DNA of 64,000 nucleotides from assembly GCF_014905175.1 (NCBI RefSeq), contig NC_057792.1, positions 3,224,001 through 3,288,000 of the forward strand. Direction: 5' to 3'. Source of the stretch: Aphidius gifuensis (lineage: Eukaryota; Arthropoda; Insecta; Hymenoptera; Braconidae). Numbering within the stretch: the stretch's first letter is position 1; each line of letters opens with the position of its first letter. The position numbers and the translations under genes are program-made. Of the stretch, positions 48,701 through 62,792 are shown piece by piece. Below the pieces are notes generated by a model, which was not told the origin of the DNA, did not search any database, and saw only the letters and a program-made list of their open reading frames with translations.

Positions 48701-51700
48701 TTCATATTGATTAAATATATTTATAAATTCATGATTATTTGTTGAATCTTGTTTATCAAAATTAATAAAACTCGTTGATAATACTCGTCGTAAACTTGTT
48801 GGTACATATTTTATAAATTTTGAATTTTTAATATCTAAGGTGGATCCAATTGATGATGATCTAATTTTATATTTTTTATTTTTAATTGTACGTGAACGTG
48901 ATTGATGCTGTGATTTAATTTTATCATTATTTTCAATTTTTTCATCATCATCATCATTGACATCTTGATGACGTCTAAATGAAAGTAAACGGCAATTGCC
49001 GCAATCTTTTGTATCTTTTGTTAACATTCGAATTTTTTAAATCATTTTATTATTTGTTTTATTTTTTTTTTTTTAAATTAAAATCCATTAGAGTTTATTC
49101 AATTTTATATATTGGATTTTTCGTTGTCTTAGGTCGTTGCTGATACACAGTTTTACATCAACAACATCAAGAAAAAAGTGAAAGTAATCTGTAATAATAA
49201 TATCCCCTTTGGAAAGTCATCGATCGTTGAATATATGTGCAGTAATTTCAAGCAACATTAGAGACAACGATAGATACACACAAAAACACTCTCACTAAAA
49301 AACAAGTTATAATTTAAATAATTATTTTTTTTTTTTTTGTTAATTAACATTCACTATATTGATGACACTTTAAATATCTTTGATTTTCATTATCTAATAA
49401 GTAATCACTTTAATAAAAAAACACTGAAATATTTAAATTATTCCTTGCAACATTAAGTGTAATTTATTTTCATTTTTTTTTAAATTATTTTCATGCCAAC
49501 CAGGGTCATTGAATGACGTTCTCATCATCTCTCTTTCGTAATCATAAAATTTTTATTTAACATCAATCATATTATTTTTTTTTATTTTGTATATCAAATT
49601 TTTCCACTGAAAAATTATTATTTCTTTATATTCATTTATAGAAATTTACAATAAAAAAATTTATTGTTTTTTTATTTAAATTAAATTTTTATTGTTTTAT
49701 TTAAATTTCTTTTTTAATTATAATTTTTTAAATACTTTTTATTTATAGCTTTATTATTATTTATTTATTTAAGTTACGCACATCACGGTTGTCGTTGGCC
49801 TACTGATGAATACTTGGATTGCCATGCCGGCTACAACCGTCTCCTAATGCCGGTTTATTCTTTTCTGTATTAACTCTCCCACCCAACCACCCCATTCCAT
49901 AAATGTTCAATAAACATTTATCCATAATAATAAAATTTAATTTTTTACATTACCTCTAAATCCTTATTGTTATTATAATAATAAAAATTAAAAATTTTAA
50001 AATTATTACTATCTGTCTCTCCCAGACATTCGAAATTCTTTTATAATTTTTATTTTAACCCTATTATTTTTTTTTTTTTTTTCGATGCTCAAAAAACCAC
50101 AGATAAATAATTTTTTATGTTTCAAATTTTATTCGCATTTTTTTTCAAGTAATTATTACTTTTATTTTCGTCATTAAAAATTTTTTTTGCAAAATGCGAA
50201 TAAAATTTTTCGTTTGAATTTGGTTTTTTTTTTGAGTATTATTAAATTATTTTTATTGTCTTGAAAAATGATGAGAGTATTTATAAATATTTTTCTTTGT
50301 TCGTTTTATTTTTTTTTATTGATAATAATAATTCTTGGAATTTATGAAGATAATAATTTGATTGATTATTGTTTATTAATTTAAATATGTATTATTTTCT
50401 TTAGACATAATTAGGTCAATTAAATGTATTTAAAAATATCAAAAGTGTGTAATTACTAATTTAACATGTAATTAATATAAAAATTTTTAAATCAACTCAA
50501 GCATTATACTTTTTAATAATAATTACTCTATTTTCTTATTTTATATATTAATAAAAAAAAATAGTATGGTAATTTTTTAGAAAAATCGATTTCACTGTTT
50601 ATCAAATGAGGATAATAAAAATATTTTTCACAAATACAATACAAGTTTTAAAATATGAATGAATTTCATTCAATCCGTGAAAGTTAAAATAAAAAAAAAA
50701 TCTAATATTTTTAATTTATAAATTGACTTAATTAAAATTTCGATTAAAAAATATATCACCTGACATTTTAATAAAATATAAAAAAAAATACTAAAATTAT
50801 TATATTTTTTTTTAAACATTGCATGTCAGAATCACCAAACATGCAGGTGCACTGACATTGTTCTGAATTTATTGCACGAAATAAATAGATAAAAATAGAA
50901 TAAAATAAACTATAAAATGAAAACAAAAATAGGTCAAATCAATGCTGATTAAATGGCTAAATAATACTAAAAAAATATAAAAAAAAAAAAGATATCTAAT
51001 TGACGTAACGGATGATTAAATAATTGAAAATAAAAGTAATAAATAAAAAGATATTTATAATAATAAAATTTTGTTAAATTAATAATTAAGTGTAAAATAA
51101 AAAGGTAAATAAATCATGTTTTATAAAATTGTAATTTTCATATTTTCACACAGGCGTGATTAACAAGGCTGTATTATTATTAAATTAATGCGCGTGTCAT
51201 AAATAAAATGCAAAAAAAAAACATTTATTTATATTTAATAATAATAATAATTGTTTGAAGTTACTTTGATCGCTTTCAAAAGGCGCTCCCTTTCATTAAT
51301 TATTATCCAGTGTATAGAAAAAAAAAAAAAGTAAAATAATATTTAAACAAAAAACAAAATTGAATCAAAGAAATTCTCAAGTATGCGTTTTATTTATATA
51401 GAAATTTATATAGAAATTATACACATACAAATAAACTTTTTCAAGTATCGATGCAAAAAAATTTTATTCATGTACGAGTTACATGTAAATGTAAATTGTT
51501 ATAAGTACTGTGTTAAAAGCTACCTTAGTAACGTGGGAAATAGCCTCAATACTTGAAATTTTTTTTTTTTTTTTATTTATAATTTCAAATCACGTTTGTT
51601 GCTTTATTTTTAAGAATTTTAATAATGTATTTTGTTTTATGGAATTTTATTTTATATTTTAAAGACATTTATTTACTGTTTTTGATGAATTTTAAATTTT

Positions 51701-54700
51701 TTTAAATGAATATTTTGCTTGTTACATATATTTTTTAATAAAATAGTTTTATGTTTAATTTAAAAGTATTAATTAAAATTTTTACCGTATATTAATTATT
51801 AAATTGTAAGATATTTATTTAAAAATTTTTGATTCTATTTATACTTTGATTAATTAAGTTTAAATTTTTGATAGAAAATATATTTTTTTTTTTCTAGATA
51901 AATCATTTTTTTTTTTTCATTTGTTTGATATTAAAAAAAAATAATAATAAATTTACAAAAGACAAATTGAGATACAGTTAGGTTTTCCAATTCATTTGTA
52001 GGCAGGTTGAGTGTAGATTTATATTACTCGATACGTGCGTGTAAAAACGCACCTTAATTTTTTTTATTTTTTTTTGACGAGGTCGATCTTTATACTTGTT
52101 TTATTTTTATTTATACTATTCAAGCATGTATATAAAAAAAAAACAAGGAAAATAAATAAAATATCCCGGAAACCGATAAAATATAAATTTAAGCGAAAAA
52201 GCTCGTCGATATTTGTTATCAACAATTGTGATAAACCAAGGCCAATTTGTTTTAATGACTTGAAAAATGTCCTAGACTAATAACTTTGTGAAAGGCTATA
52301 AATGTTCATTTTTGCTTATCAAAATAAAAAAAAAAATAAAAATAACATTGCATATAGAAAATACAATTTAAAAGAAAAAAAAAAACTTAAAAATTTAAAT
52401 ATTTTCTAAAGAAATAAACATATTTTTTCAAGTATATAAATAAAAAAAAAATTTCCACTAATATATCTTTTTATTATTTATTTATAAATGCGAATATATA
52501 AATAAATAAAAAAATATTTATATTATAATCTATATATAGGGACCTTAATTTTTCATAATTTGATAATAAAAAAAATATATTTTTTATATTAAATTAAGCT
52601 TTAGATGTTAATCAACAATGACTTGAAAAAAAAATAGATAAAAAAAAAAAAAAACCACGACGACAAATAATCCATTTTATATTCTATTATTTTTATATTT
52701 ATATCTTAGTCAAAAGTTATTATAAACACAAGTCGAGTATTCACCTCGACACACCCACATCACGTCTATGTGGTGTTAAAGAACAATCGGGTCACCAGAA
52801 CAAACGTAATCCGGTCGTTGTATGTCGTCTTAGAGATTTTAAAAAATAATTTTTAAACATTGCATGACGCATTGAAAAAAAAAAAAAAAATTCCACAAAC
52901 AATAAACATTATAAATAACAAAAAACAAAAATTGTTTAAAAAATATTTGCCGATATAAAATAACAAATATATAAAAAAAAAAATATCAACTTTAAACCTT
53001 CAATATTATTAATTTAAAATTTTTTTTTTCTTATCACTGATTAAATAAAAATAAATCCCAATAAATCCACATAATCCTTTTTAAATAATTTTTTATCAAT
53101 TTAATTTTGACCTCAATAATGTTTTTAATTTTTTTCCCAAGATATTTTTTTGTGTATTTTAAACAAATGGTTATTTGTAATTTAAAAAAAAAGGGCTTTT
53201 TATTTAATTTGTAATTTAATCAATAATTCAATAGGTAATTGGTACAAGTACGTACCCATATTAAGTTGTTAAAAGTAAAAAAAATAATGAGTTTAAAATA
53301 AGTACAGTAGAAGTTTTAAAATAACCCTTAAAGTCTTTTTAAAATTCTTGTTTACTTTGATGAGCGAAAGTACTCAGTTTGAATTCGTCAAAAAATAATT
53401 ATAGCTCATTTAAAACTTCCACATATAATACTTTCATTAAACCATTAACAAGTACAATTTAAAATTTAAACCATTTACATTGTTTGTTATTTTTAAAATG
53501 TTTTTTTTGGCTTTGTTATTTTCTCTTTTAATTAACAATAAAAAAAATATATATAATAATGTCAATTAAATATATAAAACACAATGAGATTAATTTTTTT
53601 ACTTTCCCTGATTTGTGAAATTAATTTACTTGTTTAAATTATATTTCAAACAATTGTTAATTTTAATCATTTAAAAATTTTTTTGATTATTATAAATAAT
53701 TAATAGGTGGCGCTATTGTTCAGTTGAATTATTTATTTACCAACAGAGTTTAATGGTTGATAAAAAAGATATCTTTAATGTAAATTTCAATTTAAAAAAA
53801 ACACTCGTCATTACGATAAAAAAAAAAAGCTCTGGTATTTTTGTAAAAATATTTTACTTAATTTATGTGCGTTATTTAAAGCTTTAAATACCAAAAATTT
53901 GTTAAAGATTTTGGGGAAGATTAAATTGTTGAATGGCAATTTAATTGTAAATAAAAATTTATATATTTTTAGACTTACCATTGATGCAAAATAAAATTTT
54001 TCAAAATCACGTTCGTGTTGACGTGCAGCAGCAAGGGTTGTCGGTGAATGTCTTGCATATTTAGCAAGAATATCTTCTCCTTTTTTACAAAACCAAGAAA
54101 GTACCTGTAATAAACAAAAAAAATAAATCAATTTTAATAACTAAATTATATATACAAACCAAAATACAAAATAATTAATAATAAAATCAATTTTAATTTA
54201 AAAAAAAAAAAGATTGAAAGATTGAAAAAGTATAATTCAATTTTTCATTCCATCAATTATTCCAGCTTCACTTATAAATACAAGAGAATGCTGCTCGCAA
54301 TCTCGTTTTCACTAAAAGTCAATTGGATCACGACCCGGAAAAAATAATAAATATCCAAAAAAAAAAAAAGAAGCAAAATCAAAATTAAAAAAAAAAAAAA
54401 ACAAGATCAGTTAAAATAATTCCCCTTTTTTTTTTTTTTTGTTTCATTTTAAATTTAAGAGTGATTTTAGTGTATGCAGCAAGAAGATGATCCAAAATTT
54501 TGATCATGATGTACGAGGCCAAAAGAGCCCTCAGGGTTTTTTGTTGATTTTTTTTATTTTTTTTAATTTTTATAAATGTCTAAAGCCAATATATATACAA
54601 GCCAGGTTATTCGGGTCACTGGGCCGAGACGTTAATAAAAGGACCCAACGTCCCTCTCGTGTCAAAATAATATTAATGAAACTGACATGACCACAATCTA

Positions 54701-57700
54701 GATTGACTTTATTATATATATTTCATATTTAAAAATGCAATCTATAAATCTGCATCAATTTACTCTTCAAACACACCAGCCATTCCATTTAAAAAAAAAA
54801 AAACTCTTCTCTCTTAAAAAAATGCATTTTAAATTTAAAAAAAACCGAAACAATATAGAAATTTTATTTAAATACCATCAGACAATATTCAAGCAGACAT
54901 AATTGTCAATTTTCCCATGAAGAAATAGACAAAAATTGTTAGAAAGGCATCAAAAAAAAATTTCAAAAAAAATAAAAGAAATAAATATAAAAGCTTATAT
55001 GATGATGACGACATGATAGCAATGATGATGATGTTGATGATTCAAAAAACAATATGAAAATGTATATATGAATATATACTAAAAAGAATATTAAATAATA
55101 AAAATATCCATATAGGTGCAATGAACGTTGGATGTAAGATAGAAAGCCTCTTTTTACATTTGGTCTTTGTCCAGTTTAACGTGTGTGTCTGTCTAGTCGT
55201 GTTGTATATATATTTTAGTTTGCAATACGATGAAAACGAGAACCGTACCTAGCCGTACCTCCGATACCATTGTTGTGCCGCAACGTTCATGCAAATAAGT
55301 GAGCCTTTGCTGCTGCTACTTTGCTCCACGAGTTTAAAACATTTTTATATATTGTATATTTTTTTTTTTTTTTGACATCATGACGCCTTATAGGTAAGCA
55401 AAGGCTTTTTTTCCATTGGCCCTTTAGTCCTCGATTTTTTTTATTTTTTTTTCAACTCTTTATTCTCATTTTATTTCTATTCTCTCTCTAAAAAAATAAA
55501 AATTCTTTTTTCATTTTTCCTCTCTCTCTCTGAATGTATTTTCTTTATAACCCTTTTTTTTTTTTTTAAATTTTTTTTCAACCTCTTGGCATCATTGTCC
55601 GTTAACATTTTTGCTTGAATACAATCTCTTGTTTAACGACAAACACTGAGAGACAACATACAATCTTTAACAACTTGAAAAAATAAAAAAAAAAAATTAC
55701 TTTTTTATTATTATTTAAATATATAATTTTTTTTCATGTATTTAAAAAACAATTTTTTTTTTTATTATTATTAATATTATTCTTTTTGTCTTTGTTTTAT
55801 GTAATTTTTTTTATCAAAGGTTTATATATATTTTATCATTGAGCATATAATGTCAAATTAAATAACAAAAAAAAAAAGATATGAATTTTTTTTTTTATTT
55901 TTTCTATTTAGATTGTATATAGATTTTATTGTGATTTAAATATTGAAATAAAAAAAAAAGTACATAAAGAGGGTTAGAGAGTAAAATGTAACAGCTGTTT
56001 GTAATTTGATTTGAATAAAATGTAATGTGATAAGATTGTAGACTTTATGGGTGTCGAGAAATGAGACAAAAGTTAAAATATAAATACATACATACAACAG
56101 TTACACCCATGCAAATATTAAAAATTAAAAAAAAAAAAATTTCTTTACTACATTGTTAAAGAAATAAAAAAAAAAATGAAGACGAAAAAAAAATTTTAGA
56201 AATGTTTTTTTTTCCATTATTATTACGAGTGTGTTTGTTATGTCTATTGTGAAATATTTATTTTAAAAAAAAAGTATTAAATAACATTTAAAAAAAAAAA
56301 AAAAAAACTGAAATTATTTTTTTATTTTAAATAAATAAAAAGAAATATTTGTGATAATAATTTTGCTGAGTCAATGGGGGTTGACTTTATAATAACTCGT
56401 CTTTTTTTTTATTTTATATTTTTTTTTTTCGATTACTCAACAGACATAGGAGTGTTTCGAAATGATCTACATCCGCATATATTTATTATCCCTGACACAA
56501 TTATCAAATAATTTAATTTTTAAATATTTTAAAGTTTAATTTAATTTACTATTTTATTTTTTTATAATTATTTAATTATTTACTTACTTCATTTGATTGT
56601 TCTTTAATTGTACGTAATACAGCTAAATTTCTTATTGTTGCACGTCGTGTTTCAAATGAATTTTCAAGACGTACTGCTGTATTTTCAACTTCTTCAATAA
56701 GTTTACGTGCACGTTTCAATGAATTTTCAACATAATCCAAATGTGATAATGGTAATGCATGTTCATCAAGACATGATATACACTCATTTGCTTCACGATT
56801 TGTTTTTATTTTTGTTGTTTCATTTAATAATCTACTAAATTGTGTCAATGAATTATTTTTTTTATTTTCTTTTAACTCTGACATTTCCATTATTAAACGA
56901 CGTCCCCAAGATTGCCATTCTGACATTATACTGTCATATTCCTTAAAATTTTCAAAATAAAAAAAAATACAAAATTAATCATTAAATAATTTAAATACAT
57001 TAATTTTACAATTTAACATTAGCTTTACAATTATTCTACAGCTTATTATATTACTATAATAATTATTTTTTAAATTTAATATAATTTATGAATGCTCAAA
57101 CATTATCAATAATTATAAATAATTAAATATAAATTATAGTATTATAAGCTCACTGTAATAATTTATAAATATCAAAATGAATGAGATAAAATATAAAAAA
57201 AAAAAAAAAAAAATAGTTAAAGAGCTGTTTTCTCACCTTGTAAAATGCAATCCAGTGCTTCTGATCGTAGCAATCATCCCTTCGTCTTGGGAACCTCCTA
57301 CTGAGGCAGTCATCATCAACACTCGTGATCTACAAAAGAGGAATAAACTCATAAAAACCAGTACCATAAAAATACATTTAAAAAACACATGTACAGATAA
57401 TATAAAAAATAATATACAAATGTGTAATGAATAATAAAAATAATATGATAATAAAAATTAAATGAAAAAAATAAATAAATTGAAAGTAAAAAGAAATATT
57501 AAATTTATTTCAATGGTATATAGATTTAAATAATTACAACGTGATCGACATTGATAATTTTTATTTAGAATAACAAAATAAAAAAAAATTTTATTTTTTG
57601 TATATACAATAAATAATGAAGGGAAAAGACAGACAATTGAAATAAATAAGGGGAAAGTAGATGAAAATACGGGCTTGTCAGAATGAATCAAAATGAATAA

Positions 57701-60700
57701 AGAATTTTTTTTTTTTTTTAAATAAAATATACTTCATTTGACAATAGAGGAATAGGGCAATTATTATTTATTGAGTTCACATAACCCCAACTGTTTTTAT
57801 ACAATACAATAAACTCATTATTGGTCACAATTAAATTCAATCCAAGAGTATATTGCATAATTTTATGAATTATTTTTAAAAATTAATTTTCATTGTTATT
57901 TAATTTGATAAAAATAAATATTAAATAATTGAAATTATTTATTTAAAAAACTATAAATTATTTATTAATAATAAAAATTTAATTTAAAAAAAAAATGTAT
58001 AAAATTATTTAATAGTGTTTATTTAAAGAAGAAGCTTTAAACAATAATTAAAACACATTAAAATTTAGAATTTTATTGAAATTAATTTATAATAAATAAT
58101 TAATAATTAATTGTTGTTATTAATAAGCTAATTAATAGTTGATAAATTTGTTTTAAAAAATTTGTAAATGTAAGAGAAATTTTAGATTGAGTATGTTGAT
58201 ATTAATGTTTAAATATTAAAAAAATTATAATTATCATTTACCTTGACACTGCTACGTGGAAATTGATTATCTTGAAATTTAAGTGTATCATTTTCAAGTA
58301 AAAGTGCTTGTCTCACGTGAACACGATCTTGTACAAGTAATAATGCACAATCAAGTGTATCTAAATCTTGATCATTACCACCACGAATAACAAGAGTCCA
58401 TCCATTTTTTGTTCTATCAGAACTGTAAATTAATATAAAAAAATAAAAATTATATTAATTCATGTTATTATTTAAATTTCCCAAGTATTTCAAAGTATTA
58501 ATTTTTAAATTTCAAACTTGTTTTAACACTTTGACATGTCATTCTATATTTGATTTAAAAATAATAATTTTACCTGTGAAGTCGGGCAAGATACAAGAGG
58601 TATGATGCAATTTCCCTCGGGCAAATTTTTTCTTTTGCATCTTGTGAATTATTTTCAAACTCAAGTACAAGTCTACCACTTGCATCGTCAGCATAGCCTT
58701 AAATAAAAAAAAAATACACATAAATAATATTAAAAGAAAATTAAATATCCCAAAAAAAGAAAAAAAAATTATAATAAATAAAAAAGTAAATTTAAATTTA
58801 CAAAAAAAAAAAAACAACTAAATTACTCTAGAACGTGTCAGTAGAAATTAAATTATAAGTGTTGGAAAGCTTGATATAAATTTTGTTTTTCAATTTCATC
58901 ATAATCATAAATAAAAAAGTAATATTATAATTTTAAAAAAAAAAAAATCTAAACACTAAAACAATTTGATAGAGCGAGAAATAAATTTCTATCATAGAAA
59001 AATATTTCGATATATAAAAAAAAACAAATTAAATAATAATTTAAAAAATATTATATATACTGAGACAATTTGTTGATAATATTCTCATGAGTATAAATAA
59101 TATATATATAAATAATAAAATAATTTGACCTGAAATTGAAAAATGTTATAATATAAAAAAATTCCCTTTTGTTTGATGTTGGATGGTGAGAAAGCATTAT
59201 CGATCAGGCACGACACATATTCGTGTCTACTATATAAACAACAACTACCAAGATCCAATAAATATATATATAAATAAATAAATAAATACATAAGCAAAAA
59301 GATTTATATATACAATATGCTATATATGTATTCGGATATCCTGGGATCCGGGTCACATCCTGAATTCGACTTTATTGACACGCTGACGGTGGTTAAGTCT
59401 TCTCCAGTTGTATATTTGTTTGTGTATATATATGTTTATATATGTTTATATATATATATAAATATATTTTATATATACAAAACTAACCATGAGCAAGATC
59501 ACGATCGCGGTAAGTAGGTAAGGCCGACGGCCAGAAAGCCATTCAATGTTTAAGTCTCACAAACGCCTTTGATTCTTCAACGATTTTTTTTCCCTTTTTT
59601 TTTTTTTTTTTAATTTATTATTTTCCCTGTGTACATTTTTGTCGTGGTTTTTTTTTTTTTCTATATATATTTTTCTATTTTTCTACTAGCCTACCCTGAG
59701 CATCATTATTATATGTTATTTATTTTTTTATTCAATTAAAATCTTCAATTGAATTTCTCACTTGCGTATTTTTATATGATGATGATGATTTTTTAAATTA
59801 ACTGTTTTACTCTAGTTTACGTCAATTAATTGTGATAAAAATTGTTGTTATTACCTGGTAAACGTAGACCACAATTTAATACACGTTCAGATATATCGTG
59901 AATAGTTCTTGGAGGTGATACTTCCTCATCTCGTTTTTTTGTACCTATAAATGGAGTAAAAAAAAAAAAAACATTTATTAATGTGAATAACTCTCTGATG
60001 ATGATAATGATGATGATGATGATGATTTTGTATTGAGTGGTTTAATTTCCATTCTGGAAAGTGTGTTGGAAAGTTTATTATATTTTCATTTAAGAGATAT
60101 CATCATAGATAAATATAACGATTGATGATATCGTTGTGAAATTTGGCGCCAATGATTTTTTTTTTTTTATATATAATAAAAAAAAATTAATAGATAAATA
60201 TGTGTTTATAGATTTAATTTATTTTTTATTGTTTTTTAATTGTTAATGAGGATATTTAATTGTGGTAATTAAGTTGTCTTAAAAGTATACTTATGAAAAT
60301 ATATTTTAAAAAAAATGTAATAAAATAAATAAAACTTTCTAATCAAAATAAAAATTAAATAAATTTACATTTTTAATTTTTTATAGTCTATTTAAATATA
60401 TAGGCACAACCCTTTGAAAAAAAAACACACAAAAAAATTGATCATTAAACTATTTTATAAATAATTTAAATATGCAAAAAAAAAAAATATATTTATATAT
60501 ATAAAAAATAAAAAAATATTTATTTAAAAATTTGAATAATAATCGATGGAAATTTTAGTAAGTCATATGTATGTATTGAGCTCGAAACCAATAGTAAATA
60601 GTTGGCGGAAGTGATTAAATTCACAAATGGAAACTGGAAACTGACAAGTGGAAAACCAGCTGTCTCACAGTTTCTTTTCTTTATCTCTTTTTAATCGTAA

Positions 60701-62792
60701 AGTAGTAATCTATCTTTGTATTTTCAGACTTGATTTTACACAGTAAATAAAGTATTAAAAAAAAAAAAATCAAATACATAGAAGAGAGGAGAGAAGGTAA
60801 TAGTACCACTAGTGTAAGAGATAAATAGAGATAAAAAAAAAAATTACAGTACATGAAAATATAAGAAGAAAAAAAAAAAAAGGAAAAAAAGATAGAGAAT
60901 GGGTTAGGACCACCCGTCGAATGGCAATTGTTGATGCCGCAAGGTAAAATTGTTGAGAACTCAACGCTACTCCATGTGATTTAAACATATATTATCTATA
61001 TATATATTTCATGAAATGCGATGCCCAGTAATTGCTGGGGCGTAACCCACCCGACAATTTAAACTTACATGTTTTAAAATCTAATACATAACCGTCACAC
61101 TCATTTCAAGTTTAAGGCACACGCGACCTTTTACATATTAAAAAATAAATATTATATATGAATAGATAAATAATGAAATTTAAAATAAAAGATAAATATC
61201 TTAAATTGATTTTCATTTTCAGCCTGTTATATATACAAACGAATGAATAATTTAATATTTTAATAAATCATGTACTTGTTGACGAATTAAACATGGCATT
61301 ATTTGTTTATGCGTTAGAAAGTTTTTTTTTTTTTTTTTTTATATGAAATTAATTTTTAAATAACAATATATATTAAGTGTTTTATATTGTAAAAAAAAAA
61401 AAGAAAAGTTAAATTATGAAATATAAATAAATATATAATAAAAAAAAAAAAAAAATATAAAATTAGAATTATATTTCAAAATAATGTGATAAAAATGATA
61501 AAAATGATTTTTTTTTAGTCAATAAAATTTATGTTTGAATGATTCAATTAAAATGAGTGGGATTTATTTATTTTTTTTAGAAAGTTTTTTTATCAAATTA
61601 TATATACTGCTTATAAACAAAAAAAAAAAAAAAAAAAACATTTAGATAAATATTTGAATTTAATTTATAGTGTTGAATTGATTTGATAAATAAAAAGGTC
61701 AAATAAATGATATAATTATTGTTAAATAATGATACAAAGTAAAATGTTAAAAATATTTTTTAAAAAACTTACCAAAAGCCATTCTAACTTCTTCTTCATC
61801 ATCACTATCAATATGTTTAAATCCATCAACTTCAAATGTTTTAGATGTATTATCAATATTACAATGACAATTATCATCATGATGATTTATCGAATGATTA
61901 TCATCAATACATTTACAGCCAATTAATGGATCATCAGTATCAATATTTCTACATGCTGGACAAGGAAATATCAAATCATCCATACTAATTTTTTCAATTT
62001 TTCTCTCAACAGTAACTAATAATGTACTTATTAAGCTAACAATATCATCATTTGTATTATCATTAATATTTATTAATTTTGTATTATTATTATTATTAAT
62101 CATTGATTCAAGATATATTGGTTTACATAAATTTTCAATATTTATTTGGGTTTCTTCTTTGTGTCTATTTGTATTATTATTTTCATTATATTTCATTTTT
62201 ATTTTATCATCAGTATTTGATGATGTAGATGATGATTGTTTTTGTGATGATAATACATTCGTATCGTTTGTTGATTTTTTACGTCTACGACGTATTGGTG
62301 ATTTTTTTGGTATATCAATTCGACAATCAAATACACCAGGAGTACGCATTGACGAACGCCAAATCAAGGCAATCTATGGAAAATTTAAATAACCATTAAT
62401 TAATAAATTAAAGAGAAATTTTTTATCAATAATCTAAGATTATTTAAATTGATAATTTCTATTGTTTTATTTTAATTTTTATCATCAAACTGCAATCAAG
62501 TATAGATTCATTGATTTAATAAGAAAATAATTTAAAATAATAATAATAAAAATTTGAATATAAATTAAATAATTAAATTAACTATCAAGAATATAAATTA
62601 ACAGCAAACCTCAACGATATCGATGACACTTTCTTGTTGTTTATCCTTGTTATTAAGTTGATTTTTACTACGTACACATAGATAAGATTCCCCTTGTCTC
62701 AATGAAGATGATTCTAGCTCACCAAGTTGAACTACCAATGCTTTATCTGACAATGTCAATGGCCAACCATAAGGCACCAATGAATCATCATC
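42734..62792 (-). CDS. Puratrophin-1/PLEKHG4-like RhoGEF (Sec14, spectrin, DH, PH), 5' end outside window
   Basis: Fifteen exons join in frame to at least 1,365 residues: 62792-62610, 62373-61773, 59944-59855, 58697-58574, 58422-58242, 57329-57237, 56941-56588, 54104-53979, 45727-44732, 44661-44269, 44121-43978, 43901-43688, 43592-43476, 43303-43091 and 43002-42734. After an Asn-rich region with a CPAC/CKC cysteine cluster come a Sec14-like domain (about 262-425, GWTLVIRGG, HWIAFYK) and spectrin-like helices (about 426-660). A Ser/Asn linker leads to the DH domain (about 829-1040, IQTERDYVKSLEYIIENY, DLASYLLKPVQRMGKYALLL). The PH domain follows (about 1047-1165, CLRQVFLFEDLILFSK, DTYTLQCAS), then a Ser-rich tail. 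This order is that of the MCF2/PLEKHG4 (Drosophila quattro-like) group, activators of Rho GTPases at membranes. The donor of the first listed exon (GTTTGC) is weak. The start lies upstream of the window. Confidence 0.85.
46738..47060 (+). repeat. Intronic tandem duplication, about 180 bp units
   Basis: ATTTCGATTTATTTCGAC(G/A)GAGAAATATTT starts both units (near 46738 and 46917). Both then run through ATAATTTGGG/ATTATTTAGGG, a TGTAAAAAA or TATAAAAAA stretch, AATAATTTAAA-like text and GAGGGAATATT or GAGAGAATATT. The units are diverged by substitutions and short indels. It lies in the large RhoGEF intron. Confidence 0.5.
47100..47190. other. GC-richer island in RhoGEF intron
   Basis: A block of about 80 bases contains GCTGCGATCGCAATAACGC and GGCGCCAACCACGCCG within very AT-rich intron. 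On the minus strand it includes CAAG followed by GTAACGG, a possible donor. It could be an untranslated first exon or an enhancer; this is unproven. Confidence 0.3.
48395..49027 (-). CDS. Alternative coding first exon of the RhoGEF gene
   Basis: An ATG at 49027 opens 211 codons that reach a strong donor (CCA then GTAAGT) at 48395. The phase is 0, exactly what the acceptor of the 45727 exon requires. Reading through the donor gives only ten more codons, so a spliced exon is the better model. The joined product would have a private basic, Ser/Arg-rich N-terminus (HQSRSRTIKNKKYKI, TRRDLQRANILRRRKYTQRS). The later spectrin segment, DH, PH and tail would follow, giving about 992 residues without the Sec14 domain. 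It lies in the large intron between the exons at 53979 and 45727. An independent nested gene is possible but less likely. Confidence 0.6.
49028..53978 (-). other. RhoGEF intron upstream of the alternative first exon
   Basis: No coding exon was found. The promoter of the alternative first exon should lie just above 49028. An inverted repeat built on AAAATTTTATTCGCATTTT occurs near 50124 and 50191. Mixed-composition patches lie near 49780-49900 and 52730-52830. The remainder is A/T-rich with homopolymers. Confidence 0.45.
50123..50209. repeat. Inverted repeat in RhoGEF intron
   Basis: CAAATTTTATTCGCATTTTTT near 50123 and AAAATGCGAATAAAATTTTT near 50191 are inverse complements over about 18-20 bases, separated by about 50 bases. 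Hairpin-forming; possibly the ends of a short non-autonomous element. Confidence 0.5.
54105..56587 (-). other. RhoGEF intron with mixed-composition islands
   Basis: No coding exon was found. Less AT-rich, non-repetitive segments lie at about 54480-54690 (CACTGGGCCGAGACG, GGACCCAACGTCCC) and 55090-55330 (GAGAACCGTACCTAGCCGTACC). Their composition stands out against the intron, suggesting constrained regulatory DNA. This is inference only. Confidence 0.35.
59320..59560. other. Mixed-composition island in RhoGEF intron
   Basis: The stretch includes GGATATCCTGGGATCCGGG, CGCTGACGGTGG and GTAAGGCCGACGGCC within an intron otherwise dominated by A/T. No exon or RNA family was recognised. It is a candidate enhancer or untranslated exon. 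Confidence 0.3.
59945..61772 (-). other. RhoGEF intron
   Basis: No coding exon was found. A GAT triplet run lies near 60000-60025. A mixed-composition island at about 60900-61130 contains GGGTTAGGACCACCCGTCG and AGTAATTGCTGGGGCG. The rest is A/T-rich. Confidence 0.4.

Noticed and set aside
54439..54690. 83-codon plus-strand frame
   Set aside because: It is antisense within a RhoGEF intron, has low-complexity hydrophobic content and has no homology; the interesting part is composition only.
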